Positions 34,964 through 47,865 are shown, counted from the first letter of the stretch. The stretch is DNA of 64,000 nt from Rapana venosa (GCA_028751875.1 CM054158.1:15198473-15262472); one strand, 5' to 3'. A program made the numbers and translations. Notes: generated from the sequence alone by a model not told the origin.

Positions 34964-35255
34964 GGAACGGGATAGTCTGGTGGTTAGAGAGATGCCCATT
35001 GCACTGTGATTTACTGACGCAGGTTCGAATCCCCTTCAAAGGAATTTTCCCCCTGGAGTGCTGACTCCACTCTACCCAAAGTCCTTTGGATGAGGGCCCG
35101 TGTGCGAACACACGCAGAACACCTTGCGCACACGTTAAACCCTGTTCCGTTTGGCGGGGGAACAGATGACAAAATTTACAAAGCCGCGTACACACGGAGA
35201 CTGGACGTAAAATAGTCCGTGAGTGCTGATTTTACCATCCACGATATAAAAGAAG
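34964..35255 (+). mobile_element. Near full-length tRNA-derived SINE, family A (reference copy)
   Basis: tRNA-like head with A box 'tagtctggtggttagag' from 34973 and a perfect B box 'ggttcgaatcc' at 35022-35032. The body contains 'ttttccccctggagtg', 'tgactccactctacccaa', 'aggGCCcgtgtgcgaac' and 'cgcagaacaccttgcg', then 'acagatgacaaaatttac'. The tail is 'actggacgtaaaatag' followed by 'gtgctgattttaccatc' and 'gatataaa'. This is the best preserved copy of the family in the window and serves to identify the others. Confidence 0.9.
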
Positions 35256-35640
35256 ACAAAAATATAAGAAATAAACACACACAGACACAGAACAGACAGA
35301 TAGTCAGACGGGGCAGCCCAACAGAAAGACAAACAGAAAGACAGACGACAAACAGACAAACACACACACATGAATGGGAGAGGGACCAACAAATCAAATC
35401 AACAGCACAACAAAACACGGGCACCGCGTGCATGTGGGGGTGCGACACCACACATGTACACAATGTACACGCACAAAAACCACCCACAGATGCATGATAC
35501 ACCACCACCCCCTCCCCCCCCATTAAAAGCGTGGTGCTTGCTCTGACACCCAAATTTGTGTGGGTGTGTGTGGTGTGTTGTGTGTGGTGTGTGGGGTGTG
35601 TGTGTGTGGTGGTGTGTGTGTGTGGTTGTTCTGCATGTGA
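35256..35640. other. Spacer with CAGA- and GT-rich stretches
   Basis: 'cagacagatagtcagac'-type sequence to about 35350, then ordinary DNA and a (GT)n tract with 'gtgtggtgtg' at about 35560-35632. No gene. Confidence 0.7.
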
Positions 35641-35649
35641 ACCCCTTTC

Positions 35650-36475
35650 TCAAAATCAGAAAAATTTAAATCCTGAAAGGAATAACACTGCCCTACAATC
35701 CGTTTAGCCCTGAACACAGCCCAGTAAAAGGAAACACGTCTACATCCTTCCTGTCTGAAACACAGCCCTAGAACAGGAAAAAACTGTCTACATCTTCCTG
35801 TCGAACAAAAGAAACACTGTCTACAATCCTTTTCCCTTTTTCTGAACACAGAAACATGTCACAACCTGTTCCTGCCCCTGAACACAAAACACTGTCACAA
35901 TCCCTGTCCTGTCCTAACACAGAAACACTGTCTACAATCCTGTTCCTTCTAACACTGTCTACAATCCTGTTCTGTGAACACTGTCTACATCCGTTACTTT
36001 TCTAAACACTTGTCTACAATTCCTGTTACTTTTGGGAACTGTTACAATCCGGGTACTGTTGAACACTGTCTACAATCCTGTTACTGTCTGAAATGTCTAC
36101 AATCCTGTTACTGTCTGAACACTGTCTACAATCCTGTTCCCGTGTGAACACTGTCTACAGTCCTGTTCCTGTCTGAACACTGTCTACAATCCTGTTCCTG
36201 TGTGAACACTGTCTACAATCCTGTTCCTGTCTGAATACTGTCTACAATCCTGTTCCTGTCTGAACACTGTCTACAATCCTGTTCCTGTCTGAACACTGTC
36301 TACAATCCTGTTACTGTCTGAACACTGTCTACAATCCTCTTCCAGTCTGAACACTGTCTACAATCCTGTTCCTGTCTGAACACTGTCTACAATCCTGTTC
36401 CTGTCTGAACACTGTCAACAATCCTGTTCCTGTGTGAACACTGTCTACAGTCCTGTTCCTGTCTGAACACAGCCC
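35650..36475. repeat. Minisatellite, 29-bp unit ('ctgaacactgtctacaatcc')
   Basis: From 36060 to 36470 the unit is regular: 'ctgaacactgtctacaatcc' plus 'tgttcctgt', 29 bp, about 14 copies. From 35650 to 36060 copies are shortened and carry many small insertions and deletions. The bordering 35650-35850 is a still older part with a longer spacing. Confidence 0.9.
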
Positions 36476-36574
36476 AAGTGCAGGAAACAAGTCTGGAGGC
36501 ATTGTTGTGTGGCCTTGAGAAGAAAGTCTTCCCGTACAATTAGTGCGGGGGAGTGTGGGCATCCTGAAAACTGT

Positions 36575-36835
36575 CCCTAGGAACAGGGTCACACAGACCT
36601 GTCACCAGTGTCAAAGTCAACTTTGTCCTAGGATCAAGTTCACACAGACCTTCACCAGACAAAGTCAAGCTTTGTTGTCCTAGAAACAGGGTCTTAAAAG
36701 ACCTGTCACCAGTGTCAAAGCAAAGATTTTCCCCTAGGAATCAGGTCACATAGACCTGTCACTAGTGTCAAAGACTGTTTCCCTAGGAATCAGGGTCTCA
36801 CAGACCTCTCACCATTGTCAACGTCACAGACTTTT
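36575..36835. repeat. Tandem repeat, about 62-bp unit, four copies
   Basis: The unit contains 'cctaggaacagggtcacac', 'agacctgtcaccagtgtc' and 'aaagtcaactttgt'. Copies begin near 36583, 36628, 36681 and 36732, with a fifth partial one to 36835. Confidence 0.75.
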
Positions 36836-36949
36836 CAAGGATCTTAGTGATGAAGAAAGTTAAGGAGGTGTGGTTCATGCAGCGTGACATTGACAGTCTG
36901 CCCATGCTGGGGTCTTTCAGCCATTCCTGCCCCACACAGAATCGCAATT

Positions 36950-37221
36950 CCCCCCCACCCCCCCCCCCCCCCACATCTCTCTCTCTCCTCTCTCCTAATT
37001 ACCCCATTAAAATCCCCTCGATCGGTTCTCTCTCTCTCTCTCTCTTCACTCATTCCCAAAATCCTCTCTCTCTCACTCTCTCCCCCTCTCTCTCTCTCCT
37101 CTCCCCTCTCTCTCTAATTACCCTCATTAAAATATCTTCGATTTCAGATCGATCGAGTTCTCTCTCTCTCTCCTCCGTCTCTCTCTTTTCTCCTCTCTCT
37201 CCTCTCTCTCTCTCTCTCCCT

Positions 37222-37262
<41 letters not shown>

Positions 37263-37320
37263 CCCTCCCCTCTCTCTCTCCTCCTCCCTCCTCTCTCTCT
37301 CTTCTCTCACCTTTTATCGT
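36950..37320. repeat. C run and (CT)n-rich tract with an internal duplication
   Basis: A C run at 36951-36971 is followed by about 340 bp of CT-rich DNA. 'taattaccccattaaaat' with 'cgatcggttctctc' at 36998-37040 recurs as 'taattaccctcattaaaat' with 'gatcgagttctctc' at 37112-37165. Confidence 0.9.
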
Positions 37321-37737
37321 CCTGCTTTAGCCCTATATATCCTGAGAAGATTCATATTTTATATTTTCAATACTTTATTGGACTTGCTCTGTACTTAAGT
37401 TTTTAATAGGGGCCCATTTTCAATATCTTATAATTATGTGTAACAAGTATTGTACCATTGACAATGTGAGATTTTATTTTTATGACTATTAAATTGTTTT
37501 TGTCTTTTTCTTGTTTTTTGTTTGTCGGGTTTTTTCTTTTGTTTTTTCATCTTTTGTTGTTTGGTTTTTCCTTTTTTGTTTTTTTGTTTTTTAATTTTTT
37601 TGGGGGGTGGGTATTCTTAGTTTTCTTTGATTTTTGTTTGGGGGGGGGTTTGTTGGGGGGGGGGGGTTTTGAAAGGGTTATTTCCCTTGTTTTTACTGCG
37701 GGGATGTATAATATTGGTTTTTATTTTAAGATGTACC
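37321..37737. other. T/G-rich unassigned sequence
   Basis: Contains long T runs and G runs (37641-37665). No gene recognised; frames here are phenylalanine- and glycine-rich low-complexity translations. Confidence 0.6.
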
Positions 37738-37797
37738 CTTTCGGCGGGGGGAGGATGTAAAAAAGCCATGTGTGCTATTCATTATCCTCGAAATAAA
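37738..37797 (+). mobile_element. 3' tail of SINE family A
   Basis: 'gaggatgtaaaaaagcc' followed by 'gtgctattcattatcctc' and 'gaaataaagaat' matches the tail at 1-65 and at 49380-49400. Nothing else of the element is present; a CT-rich tract follows at 37798-37972. Confidence 0.7.
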
Positions 37798-38189
37798 GAA
37801 TTTGTCATTGCTCTCTCTTCTCTTTTCTCAACTACTTCCCCTTTTCCATTTCATCTCGATCTCTCTCTCATCTCTCTTCTTTCTACCTTCTCTCTGCCTT
37901 CACTCTCTCTCTCCTTCTCTCTCTCTTCCATTCTCTCTCTCTCCCTCTCTCTCTCTCCTCTCTCTCTCTCTTAACATATGTACAGACTAACAATGCTATT
38001 AAGTGTTTTGTGTTTTTGTTTGTGAGATGACAGATCATTTCACTTGATATTTTTAGGCTTTTAAACACTGAGTACTGTCAAACTGTTAGGGTCATGTTAT
38101 AGGGATATGTTTACACTGAAATTGATTTATTTTCAAGTGAAACAACAAAACAAACAAAATTTGTCTACTGTTGTCTTTTCTGCTTTATA

Positions 38190-38335
38190 TAATATATAAT
38201 ATATAAAATATATATATATATACTAAATATTAATAAATTTTATGTTTGTTGGTGTGTGGGGGGGTAATATATTGTGTGTATGAATATATATATATAAGAT
38301 ATAATATAGATATAGTATAATATAATTAACATTTA
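38190..38335. repeat. (AT)n-rich microsatellite
   Basis: 'atatataaaatatatatata' and 'tataagatataatata' type runs with a G-rich interruption at about 38250. Confidence 0.9.
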
Positions 38336-38524
38336 GAATTATGCATTATAAAAAGTATAAAAGCAATTTACGAAGTTCATTATCTATTAATTTCATACAG
38401 TTTGATAGCACATCTACCTATCGATATCAGTCAGCAAAAGATCTTACTGGAACTATCCCAATGTAGAAGCCGTAAAATATAATGTTCACTTGACAGGGAT
38501 CACTCCATTTCCCAACTTTCACAC

Positions 38525-38820
38525 AGGTCGTTTTCAATTCAGGCATTAGGCTCCCTGGCATGGAATAACTTTGTTACTGGCATCTGTTTCATTCAGGCAT
38601 GAGGCCTCCCGGGCATGGATAACTATGTCACTGTGCATCTGTTTCATTCGGGCATGAGCCTCCCGGGCAGGGAATAACAAGTCGCTGTGCATCTGTTTCA
38701 TTCAGGCATGAGGCCTCCCTGGCAGGATAACTATGTCGCTTTTGCATCTGTTTTCATTCGGGCAGCATTAAGGCCTCCCTGGGGCATTGGAATAAACTAT
38801 GCCCTTTGATCTGTTTCACA
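38525..38820. repeat. Tandem repeat, about 58-bp unit, five copies
   Basis: The unit contains 'gcatctgtttcattcaggca', 'tgaggcctcccgggcatgg' and 'ataactatgtc'. The last two copies contain several extra bases (for example 'tctgttttcattcggg'), giving spacings from 54 to 64 bp. Confidence 0.85.
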
Positions 38821-39212
38821 CACTGCATCCCAAACCCGGGGGCAGTCTGCTGATGGAGGCTGACTTCAGCCTCTACCTCTGGCTCCAATGAAGTGTTCCC
38901 TGCCCTGAAGACTTGGCTGTCTGCTAGTCCGTATTCCTAACAGCCACGTACACGCACGCATTTCAACCTTCATTGATATTTCCGCACAGAACTGTACCTT
39001 TAGTTGATCATCATCCTTAATGATAATACTTTCCATAGACTAGCTTTGACTGTCAAGGATTTTCAAGGAGGTGTTTGTCACAGGTTGTCATTTTGGTCAT
39101 GTTCAAAAGGATTCAAGGTCTTAGATCTAATATTCCTTAATTATTTTTTTAAATCCCAAAAATCGAAAATAAAAGAATTCCTTTAAAACCGAAGGAATCC
39201 ACCAATGATGTC

Positions 39213-39282
39213 ACACACACACCCCACACACCCACACACACACACACACAAAACACAAAACCCACACACACACACACACACA

Positions 39283-39313
<31 letters not shown>

Positions 39314-39316
39314 CAA
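39213..39316. repeat. (CA)n microsatellite
   Basis: About 50 CA units with 'caaaacacaaaaccc' interruptions. Confidence 0.95.
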
Positions 39317-40395
39317 AACACTATTTGGCTGATAAATGGGAAAAAAGTTTAGATTCAGGCAAATACTTCTTTTTCTTCTTCTTCCTGAAGCTCAACTTTT
39401 GGTGTCTTCCTAATAGGGGAAAATGGCGTCATGCCGCCATTAAGCGCCTGACAAGTCGGGCCCCCAGGGCACGAACTTCATGAGAGAGCATTTTATCTTT
39501 TAAGCTTCGGGGAAAAAAGCAGAAATGGAACCAAGAAGGAAGAAAAAAAAGGAGGTGACAGGAAGAACATAAAGAGGCAAAACAAAGAGAGTGATAGTAA
39601 AGGAACTTGTAACCAAATTTCAAAAAGGGTGGGGGTGCTATTTATACTGACAGGCCCCCCCGACATTCCCACAGGACACAAAATAACAGACCACAAAGCA
39701 CGCCTTCGACGTCATACAAGGTGTGTGACCAACAAACCCTGAGTTGAGAGGCCGCCTGTGTAGAGGAGGCCTGGTTAGGGTAAAGAGTGGCTGTGCTGCG
39801 CGGGCTGCTGGCTGCTGTTGATAGTAGTTGCAGGTTATGGCTAGGTAGCCTACCAGATAGCCACACGTATCATGCACTTCTGGTTAGGAGAAATTCCTCG
39901 TGCACAGTGATACTGTGGACCATAAGGATTATGCCTAGAAAGGGAAACACGATCTCAGCACCCTGTGTTAGGCACAGTAATGGAAATCGATTTCACTTTT
40001 TGCACTTTTGACATCATGGAAACACTATAGCAGTAGCGGGAAGGCCAGGCGGACTTGTCAAACAGGGGACATGGAGCTAAACGGGAAACACAGAGCAGAA
40101 AAGGAAAGGCAGAGAGTTCCACTGCTTTGGTGTGGTGAGATGACAACAGGGACTACACCAGCAACTGGCACCAGGTCAGGGCTAACTGTCATGGCCTGTG
40201 GGAAAAAAGAGTGGCAGCAAGGCCAGCAGCACAGCAGCTTTTTTCTTTTTCTTTTTCTCTTTTCTCTTCTTTCTCTAGCTTTGCCTCAACTGCAAAAATT
40301 TGAGGCTTTTTGTTCATGATTTTTTTCCCTCTTTTGTAAAAAAAAGAAAGATTATTACTTTATGAGGAAAACAATTTTAGGAATTTTCATAAGAT
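39317..40395. other. Unassigned sequence
   Basis: Near-neutral composition with no recognised gene. Several frames of 60-100 codons exist at 39642-40319 on both strands, but none shows a recognisable domain or consistent codon use. Confidence 0.5.
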
Positions 40396-40400
40396 TCAGC

Positions 40401-40444
40401 CTATATAAATTCCATACATTATATGATTATTTTTATATTTATTA

Positions 40445-40475
<31 letters not shown>
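40401..40475 (+). mobile_element. CR1/L2-like LINE tail with (ATT)n
   Basis: 'ctatataaattccatacatt' followed by a T/A-rich stretch and (ATT)n to 40475. The preceding sequence is not recognisably LINE, so this is probably another extremely 5'-truncated insertion. Confidence 0.6.
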
Positions 40476-40707
40476 CACACATCATTATTATTATTTAATA
40501 TCACACTGCCCTTTTTTCTGCCTTCTAAAGTTGAAAAAAAAAAACAATTGTCAGAATTGATCAGTGTGAATAATCATGATCATTCAGATTTTCAAGAAGG
40601 AAGTTAAAAATACTTTAGTTATGGAAATGCTACAAACAGTCATACTGTCCGGAAAAGTCAACAGCACAAAATGTTAATCAACAGAAATACTGAAACTCAT
40701 CGCCAAA

Positions 40708-40792
40708 GCACACAACACACCACACACACACACACACACACACCACCCACACACACACACACACACACACACCACACACACACACACACACG
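40708..40792. repeat. (CA)n microsatellite
   Basis: Three CA blocks separated by 'cacc', immediately before the LINE at 40796. Confidence 0.95.
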
Positions 40793-40795
40793 ACG

Positions 40796-43322
40796 TTGGT
40801 TTCCATCAGCATTGCCGGAGTCAGTGAGGATGGAACAGAGCCAGGTTTAATAAAAGAAAAAAAGGAATTCCAGTCACTCCTTGATCACTACAGCCTCTCT
40901 CCCAAGAAGCTTATTATTCTTGCCGTCTTTAACTTCCACTTCGACAACCAGTCTTCTCCTGATGTCAAGCGTCTTTCTCTTTCTGTGTCTAACCACTCTC
41001 TCTCCCAGCTGGTAAGTGAAGCTAGACACAGATCAGGTCATATCTTAGACTGGCTCATCACTGATATTTCACTAGATCTCGTCACGTCGGTATCCTTATT
41101 AATGAACTACTTTCTGATCATTCTTCCATTCTTTTCTTTCTCAACATTGCAAGGCCTATAAAAAGGGGCAATCTCAAGGCCATAGATATCCAAACTTTCT
41201 CTACCCGAGCTGCTGAACGCCTATCACAAATCCCTGACCACACTGATCCTTCCAAATACTACAACACTGTTCTTAGCCAACTGCTGGATGAGCACGCACC
41301 TCCTACTGACCTCATTTTTCCTGATAGGCCCTGCGCCCCATGGTACACCCATCCACGTACATCCTTGTCACAAAATGCAAATGCGGACAACTCGAGCGAC
41401 AATGGAGAAAAACAAAAATCCGAAATAAATAAACAACTCTTTCGAAAACAAATTAACAAAGTTAAAACCTGAATCCATTCAGCAAAGAGAAAGTATTACT
41501 CTGCTCAAGTTCTTGGTGCTACGTCAATGAAATCTCTTTTTTCCCATCACCTTAACTCTTCTGGGATCTGCAAAGGCAAGCCTCTGCCGACTGTCCACAG
41601 CCACTCTGAACCTCCTGCTATATTGTCTTCATTCTTCTCTGACAAAGTCCAAAACAATCGCTCCAGACTGGATCAAACTTCTTTCCAACCTGCGCCTCCT
41701 GAATTCACTGGCATTCCTCTCCATTTCTTTCACCCAACAAGCGAAAAAGAAATGAAGACAATTCTGAAAGAAATGACAACAAAATCATGCGATCTTATCC
41801 TGTTCCTTCTCTCGGGTCACAGCTATCCACTAACACTAAAATGGTAAACTCACCTTTCTTTTGAATTTTCCATCAATCTCAAAACCTGCAATAGTTACAC
41901 CTTACTCCAAACACAACCGCTTGACCCAACATTCTGAAGAATTACAGACTTTTCAACCTACCTTTATCTCTAAAGTCTTGAAAAAGTTGTTTTTGAAAAA
42001 CTCAACAGCCACCTTCATTCCAATTTACCTCTTCCCCCTTCCAGTCCCTTCGCACCAACCACAGCACATGAGATTACCCTAGTCCACACTTAAAACACCT
42101 TTTATATGCCTCTGACTTAGAGAAATCCCTTCTCAAACCTTCTCGAACTTTCTACAGCCTTTGACACTATCCATTAATTCTTCTTCCCGTGCAAAAACAC
42201 GTTGGTACACCAAAAGCCCCACCGTTATTCATACCTTCTGCCCTTTTTCAGTTCTGCAGATTCAACTCACACACGGAAGTGATCCACCCGGTCCGTCTCC
42301 GTCCTTTCTTTTCCTCTATAAAACCTTGCATTCCTCTTTGACATATTATAAACCCATTTAGTAACCTCATTTTATCGACGATGATCTCAATGCTTTGTAA
42401 CTGAAAATCGCTTCTCTCTTCAAATATGAACAGCTGCCGATATTCCAACAAAACCAACGCCTGCTTTAGGCCCAAACTCTCTCCATCACAAGTTCAATAA
42501 AAACCAATCAAACGATTCCCTACCACTGCTGGAGATTGGGTTGTTATCCACAGATCAATGCTTCATTCCCCAAACGCATCTAGTTCTTCATTACGCTATT
42601 TCATTCGTCTGTCCCCCTTGACAACATCCAACTAAACCTTTTCAAGTTCACACCATGCATTCTGGCTGCGAACTCTCAATTCCTTATGTATACAAAATCA
42701 GTTGACTTACCTCGAAGAAAATTCCCATCTTCTCTTTGCTATTCTCCACTGCTCCTGAAACCAAGTTAACCTTAAGTCAAACCCTTGTCAGTCCCACAAA
42801 ACTCTCCCCACTCTGTGAATTGTTTTCATCGGCAACTCTTTTGTCCCCTTTCTTTCTTTAGGGTTTCCCTTGTGCTTACAAAACCAGATTCACCATTCAA
42901 ATGTTGCCCTTCCGCCTCTTTCTCGTTTTGCAGGATTGAAAGACCCCTGTCCCTTCCCAAAAGCCACTAGACACTTTTAAACCAACCTCAAGACAATTCT
43001 TTCAATCTTGCTCCCTCATGTGTTTATCTCAAACCCTTAACCCGCCTTCTAAAACACCAAAAAAGTCCATCACCAGCCAGAAGTATATAATCTTGTGTGT
43101 GTGTGTTTTTGTGTGTGTGTGTTTTTGATGGGGTGTGTTGTGTGTGGTGGTGCTTGGCTGTTTGCGCGCGCTGCTGGGGCCGCGCGCGCGCGTGTGCGTG
43201 TATGTCATTTGAATTTGTTAACTTTGAATTGTTATGTTGTATGTATGGGGGTGTTGAATCAAGCGCTTTTATTTCTTTTTGCAAGATATGGGGCTATATA
43301 AATAGTATTTATTATTTTTATT
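40796..43322 (+). mobile_element. CR1/L2-like LINE, from the end of the endonuclease to the 3' tail, decayed
   Basis: The 5' part reads 'YSLSPKKLIILAVFNFHFDN' and 'HRSGHILDWLITD', the C-terminal half of an AP-type endonuclease; the motif 'GDFN' appears as 'AVFN', so a catalytic-region residue is changed. A linker follows with 'APWYTHPRT' and 'KRKYYSAQVLGAT', then 'ILKEMTTKSCDL'. The RT domain (41860-42300) is heavily frameshifted. 3' sequence includes a GT/CG tract at 43090-43205 and the tail 'gggctatataaatag' at about 43291. About 2.5 kb of a usual 4-5 kb element is present. It is the longest copy of this family in the window. Confidence 0.8.
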
Positions 43323-45189
43323 AATTATATATATATATATTTCAAAGAGGAAAAGGGAGAGAAAGAGAAAAGAGAGAAGAACAAAACAGACCCAACCCAA
43401 AAGGACGATAGCTATACAAAAGACTTATAGATAGGTGAGTCACTGACAGTAATTTTAGAAAGATTAACTAAACCCGCCCTTTTTCGACCTTTTAAAAAAT
43501 AAAAAACGATCTGTACGCCTTTCAAAAAAATAAGCTATCAAAAATATGCTTCAATAAAATGAAACATTTCAAGATATAAACACTGAATAATATGAAAAAT
43601 GAAACGTTTAATATAATGAAAATAAATGTAATATACCTTAATAATGAAATTTATCAATGATTTTTTGAAACTGCCCTATTAGAAAAGGAACTGCAAAATA
43701 TGAAAAAGAACTTGCAAATAATAATAAAAAAGCTGTATAATGAACTATAAACAAATAATTATAAATGAGAAACTGCAAATTATTTATGATAAAATAAAAT
43801 GAAATAATGATGATAAATAAACTGCAAATATTATATAAATGAAACTGCAAATTATTTTAAAATGGAAAAGTTATAAAGGAATTAATCAAATTTACAAGGG
43901 GCCGACCTTGATAATTATGCTGGATGCAAGCTGTGAAAATAAGCAGTGTTTTTATTTTGTTTTGCTTTAAGATATAGATCCAATTTATGATTAAAGGGCC
44001 ATTATTACTTGTGTATTCTAACTCAATTTTAAAATTAATATTTAATTTATACTTTGAACGCCCCGTTTCCCTTTCTTTTTTCCTTTCTTCGTGTTTTTCT
44101 TTCTCCTTTATCTTCTTTAAGAACGTTTTGGTGGAAGTTGTTTGCTTTACTTGTGTATTTCTCTATCCTTTTGTTTTGCGAGGATTAGGTCTTCACCTCG
44201 GTCCCTTTCCCTCCCCCTCCTCCTCATTTTTCTTATTTCTTGTTTTTTTTCTTTTTCCTGGTTTTCCTTGTTTTTTTCTTTTTTTTCTGTTTTTTTCCCG
44301 TGAAGTTCCTTGTTCTTTCCTTTTCTTTTTATTTGGGTCTTCTTTCTCACTCTTTTTCTTTGCTTCTCCCGATTGTTTTTCTTTCCGATTTTCGTTTTTG
44401 TATTCTTTTTAATTTTTTCTCTTCTCCCCCCCTCCCCCCCCCCACCCCCCCTTTATTTCCCTTCTTCCTATTTTACTTTCTTGTTATTATTACATTAAAA
44501 TCTTTCTACCTTTGGCCCGCCTTTAAGAAACCCACCCAATCAGCCAACCACCAACCCCCCCCACACACAACAAACAAAAGAGGAGAAGAAAAAGCCGAGA
44601 GGGAGAACGACAAAACAACAGAAAAAATTCAAAAGCGAGACGACCCGACAAAAACAGGGACAACAGGGCCTTCAAAAAACAAATAATATCAACCCAAACT
44701 TTTCCTTTCTTTTTTTCCTCAGAGGGGAGAAGAAAGACAAGACCACTTCAAGGACTCTAAAGCAACACCACACCAAACTCCAGGGTTGTATACACAACAG
44801 GGACACAAAAGGTGAAAATCTGGACAGTCTATCTACAGTTTTTGGAAGGAGAAACCAAGACAGGACACTCTGCGAGATTTCCGCACCCACACTTACCATG
44901 CCAATAACCCCTATTTTTCCCCCCAACAGTCAGAACAACCATTCATGCGCCAAACGGAGCCATACACCAAACTATTTTCCTCAGGTTAAACCATCGCGCT
45001 TCCCAAACAGCACAACAGGAGAACAAAACCTACCCTAGCTGACATAGCATGCGACCACGACCCTTTCCTTTAATTTCATAAAACTGAAGAAACAAGCAGC
45101 CCAAACCCACGTATCAAATTGACTTCGACAATGAAGGCCGATGTCGAGGAGATTTCCAGCTAAGCATAGGACGTTGCGGATTAACCCCT
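43323..45189. other. Unassigned A/T-rich sequence with T/C-rich stretch
   Basis: 43330-43400 is purine-rich; 43480-43870 is strongly AT-rich with recurring 'gaaactgcaaat' (about six copies from 43688 to 43850), a short degenerate repeat. 44060-44470 is T/C-rich with long T runs. No gene recognised. Confidence 0.55.
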
Positions 45190-47146
45190 TTAATGAATAA
45201 TGACTCACAAAATTTATTAGGCAGTCCGAAACAGAGAGAGAAACCCGGGCGCAGAGAAAAACACCCACCTGGACTACCAAGAAACTTTTGGATCTGGATC
45301 AAAAAGCAACGAAACCAAAACAGGCTCAACCTAAAGAATACCGGAGCAAAAAAATCATGTGAAGAAGTCAAGTAAAGGGAGAGAGAAGTGGGATAGTGAT
45401 CAAAGTGATGAAGACGAAAAAACAAAAATGGGCAACGTAAAAAGCATAGGGCCCCTGAAGAAATAAAACCACTTCAAACCAATACATCATTGAATCGACA
45501 GTCCGAAACCTCCTCAAAAAAGTAGCCGCATTTGTAAAAACAGGTGCAGTATTGTCAAAACTATACAATAAATAACATAAAGGCAAATAAAAGGAACACA
45601 ACATAAAACCCTCCCAATACCTATACTGGGGGGAAAATGGAAAACTTCCGAAAAATTTACCAAGAAAAGTCCCAGAGCAGAACAACAATACCAACAGAGC
45701 TGCTCAAGCATGGTGGGGAAACAGTCATCACACATGTTACAGCTATCTGTCAGAAGATTTGGGAGACAAAACAGTGGCCAACAGAATGGACACAATCACA
45801 AGAAGGGGAATTTACGCCAATGCCAAAACTATAGAACAATCAGCCTCATCAACCACGCCAGCAAGATCATGCTCAAAGTTATTTTGAATCGACTCAAGAA
45901 GGAGGCAGAAGAACACCTTGCAGAGGAACAAGCTGGGTTTAGGGCAGGCAGGAGCACAATCGAACATATTTTTAACTGCCACATCCTGATGGAAAAACAT
46001 CTTCAACATCAGAGAGACCTGTTCCACAACTTCATCGACTTCAAGAAGGCTTTCGACAGAGTATGCAACGAAGGCTTGTGGCAGGTCCTCAGAATGTTTG
46101 GCATTGAAGAAGGACTAGTGCAAACCATTCAAGCACTATACAACACCGCAAGCAGTGCAGTCCTTCTGAACAATCAGGTCGGAAGCTACTTCAAAACCAC
46201 AGTTGGGGTCCGACAAGGATGCCTGTTATCTCCAGTCCTGTTTAATCTGTTCTTGGAAAACATTATGAGAGAGACCCTCCATGACTTCCACTCTACCATC
46301 TCCATTGGCGGCAGACCCTCAACAACTTGCGGTTTGCCGATGACATTGACCTCATGGGCGGAAGTAACACAGAGCTGCAAGATCTTACGACCAGACTTGA
46401 GAACAGAGCTGGAGCATATGGGATGGAGGTGAGCTCGGAGAAAAGTAAAGTACTTGTGAACAGCACGAGCAATGCCACTGCTAAAATGTACATGAACGGC
46501 CAACAACTGGAGTAGGTAGACGCTTTTAAATACCTTGGCGCTACACTCACAAAGGACGGGCGATCGACGACAGAAATCAAAGTCAGAATAACCATGGCAA
46601 CATCTTCCATGACAAAACTCACCACCATATGGAAAAGTAAAGAGATCAGTTTCCCAATCAAACTAAAGCTCTACAAAGCCCTAATTCAGACTATCCTGCT
46701 GTACGGAAGTGAAACCTGGACATTGACTGCTGAAACAGCAAAGCGAATCCAGTCATTTGAAACAAAATGGCATAGAAAACTGCTGGGCATATCCTGGAGA
46801 GAACGAAAGACAAATGAATTTGTCAAGAGTCAAATAACACGGCTGGCAGGTCCACAGGAACCCCTTCTCACCATCGTCAAGAAGAAAAAGCTTACATGGT
46901 TCGGCCACGTCACCCGCCACAACACTCTGCCAAAAACAGTACTGCAGGGAACACTCGAAGGTGGCAGAAAGAGGGGAAGACAGAACAAGTCATGGATGGA
47001 CAACATCAGAGAATGGACCAGGATGAATGACTCGGCACTACTGCGCAGAGCCGAGGACCGAGATGGATGGAGGAGGCTTACCACGGCATCGTCTTTCGTG
47101 TTTCCTCCACGACCGCCAAGGTCATGGGACTGATGATGATGATGAC
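45190..47146 (+). mobile_element. LINE with readable reverse transcriptase, one frameshift and one stop
   Basis: A first clear block at about 45690 reads 'IPTELLKHGGETV' and 'ICQKIWETKQWPTEWTQ', then 'NYRTISLINHASKIMLKVIL', 'EEQAGFRAGRSTIEHIFN', 'FIDFKKAFDRVCNEG' (motif A), 'GVRQGCLLSPVLFNLFL', and, after a one-base shift near 46315, 'LRFADDIDLMGGSNTEL' (motif C). A TAG at 46513-46515 interrupts before 'VDAFKYLGATLTKDG'. The last 179-codon frame ends with 'LTWFGHVTRHNTLPKTVLQG' and 'GRQNKSWMDNIREWTRM'. The 3' end is (TGA)n at 47128-47146. The 5' border is unclear; weak pre-RT similarity starts near 45190. Related to the LINE at 22060-24235. Confidence 0.85.
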
Positions 47147-47340
47147 AGTGTTGGTTCCTTCCTACAATGTCTGTCAGGTCAACGTCTCGTGTTTCTCTGT
47201 AGCATTTTATTTTGGTGATTTTTTAAAATTTGTTTTTTCCTTTGGGCTATTTTTACTGCACTTAAGTACTTTTATAAAAATAAAAAAAAGATAATAATAG
47301 CCATTACTTTTTGTATAATTAATCTGAACATTGTTATATC

Positions 47341-47341
47341 T

Positions 47342-47390
<49 letters not shown>

Positions 47391-47446
47391 TCTTTCTTCT
47401 CTCTTCTTCTCTCTCTCTCTTCCTCTCTCTCTCTTCTCTCTCCTCT

Positions 47447-47481
<35 letters not shown>

Positions 47482-47515
47482 CTGTGTAACGTGTGTGTGT
47501 GTGTGTGTGTGTGTG
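47341..47515. repeat. (CT)n and (GT)n microsatellite
   Basis: About 140 bp of CT-rich sequence followed by 'gtgtctgtgtaacgtgtg' and GT units. Confidence 0.95.
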
Positions 47516-47865
47516 AATTATCCTGGGTCCATGTATCAGTGTTTTTTCCCCTCTCTGAAATGAATTCCATTGCCTTTTCTATGAATGCATAAACGTTCTT
47601 TTTATTCTCAGAAGAAAAACTGCTTTACTGTTTTATTAAATGATCACTTTATGCATTGACATTTTCAGGGCATCAGTTATCTTTCTTATCTTCTTTTGTT
47701 CCGCCCCGCTATCTGTTGTATTGCCTCTTCCTCCTCTTTTTTTATCCTCCTCCTTCTTCTCTTCTTCTTCCTCCTCCTAATCTTTTTTCATCCTCCTCCT
47801 TATTCTCCTCTTATTTACCAACTCCTTACCTTCCATTCTTCTTTTCCCCCCCGCGTTTCTTAGCT

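Noticed and set aside
34972..35032. A tRNA gene
   Set aside because: The A and B boxes are good, but the sequence does not close into a full cloverleaf by eye and continues into a SINE body repeated elsewhere in the window.
39642..40319. A possible host gene with overlapping 70-100-codon frames
   Set aside because: No recognisable domain, several frames open at once, and no splice-supported structure.
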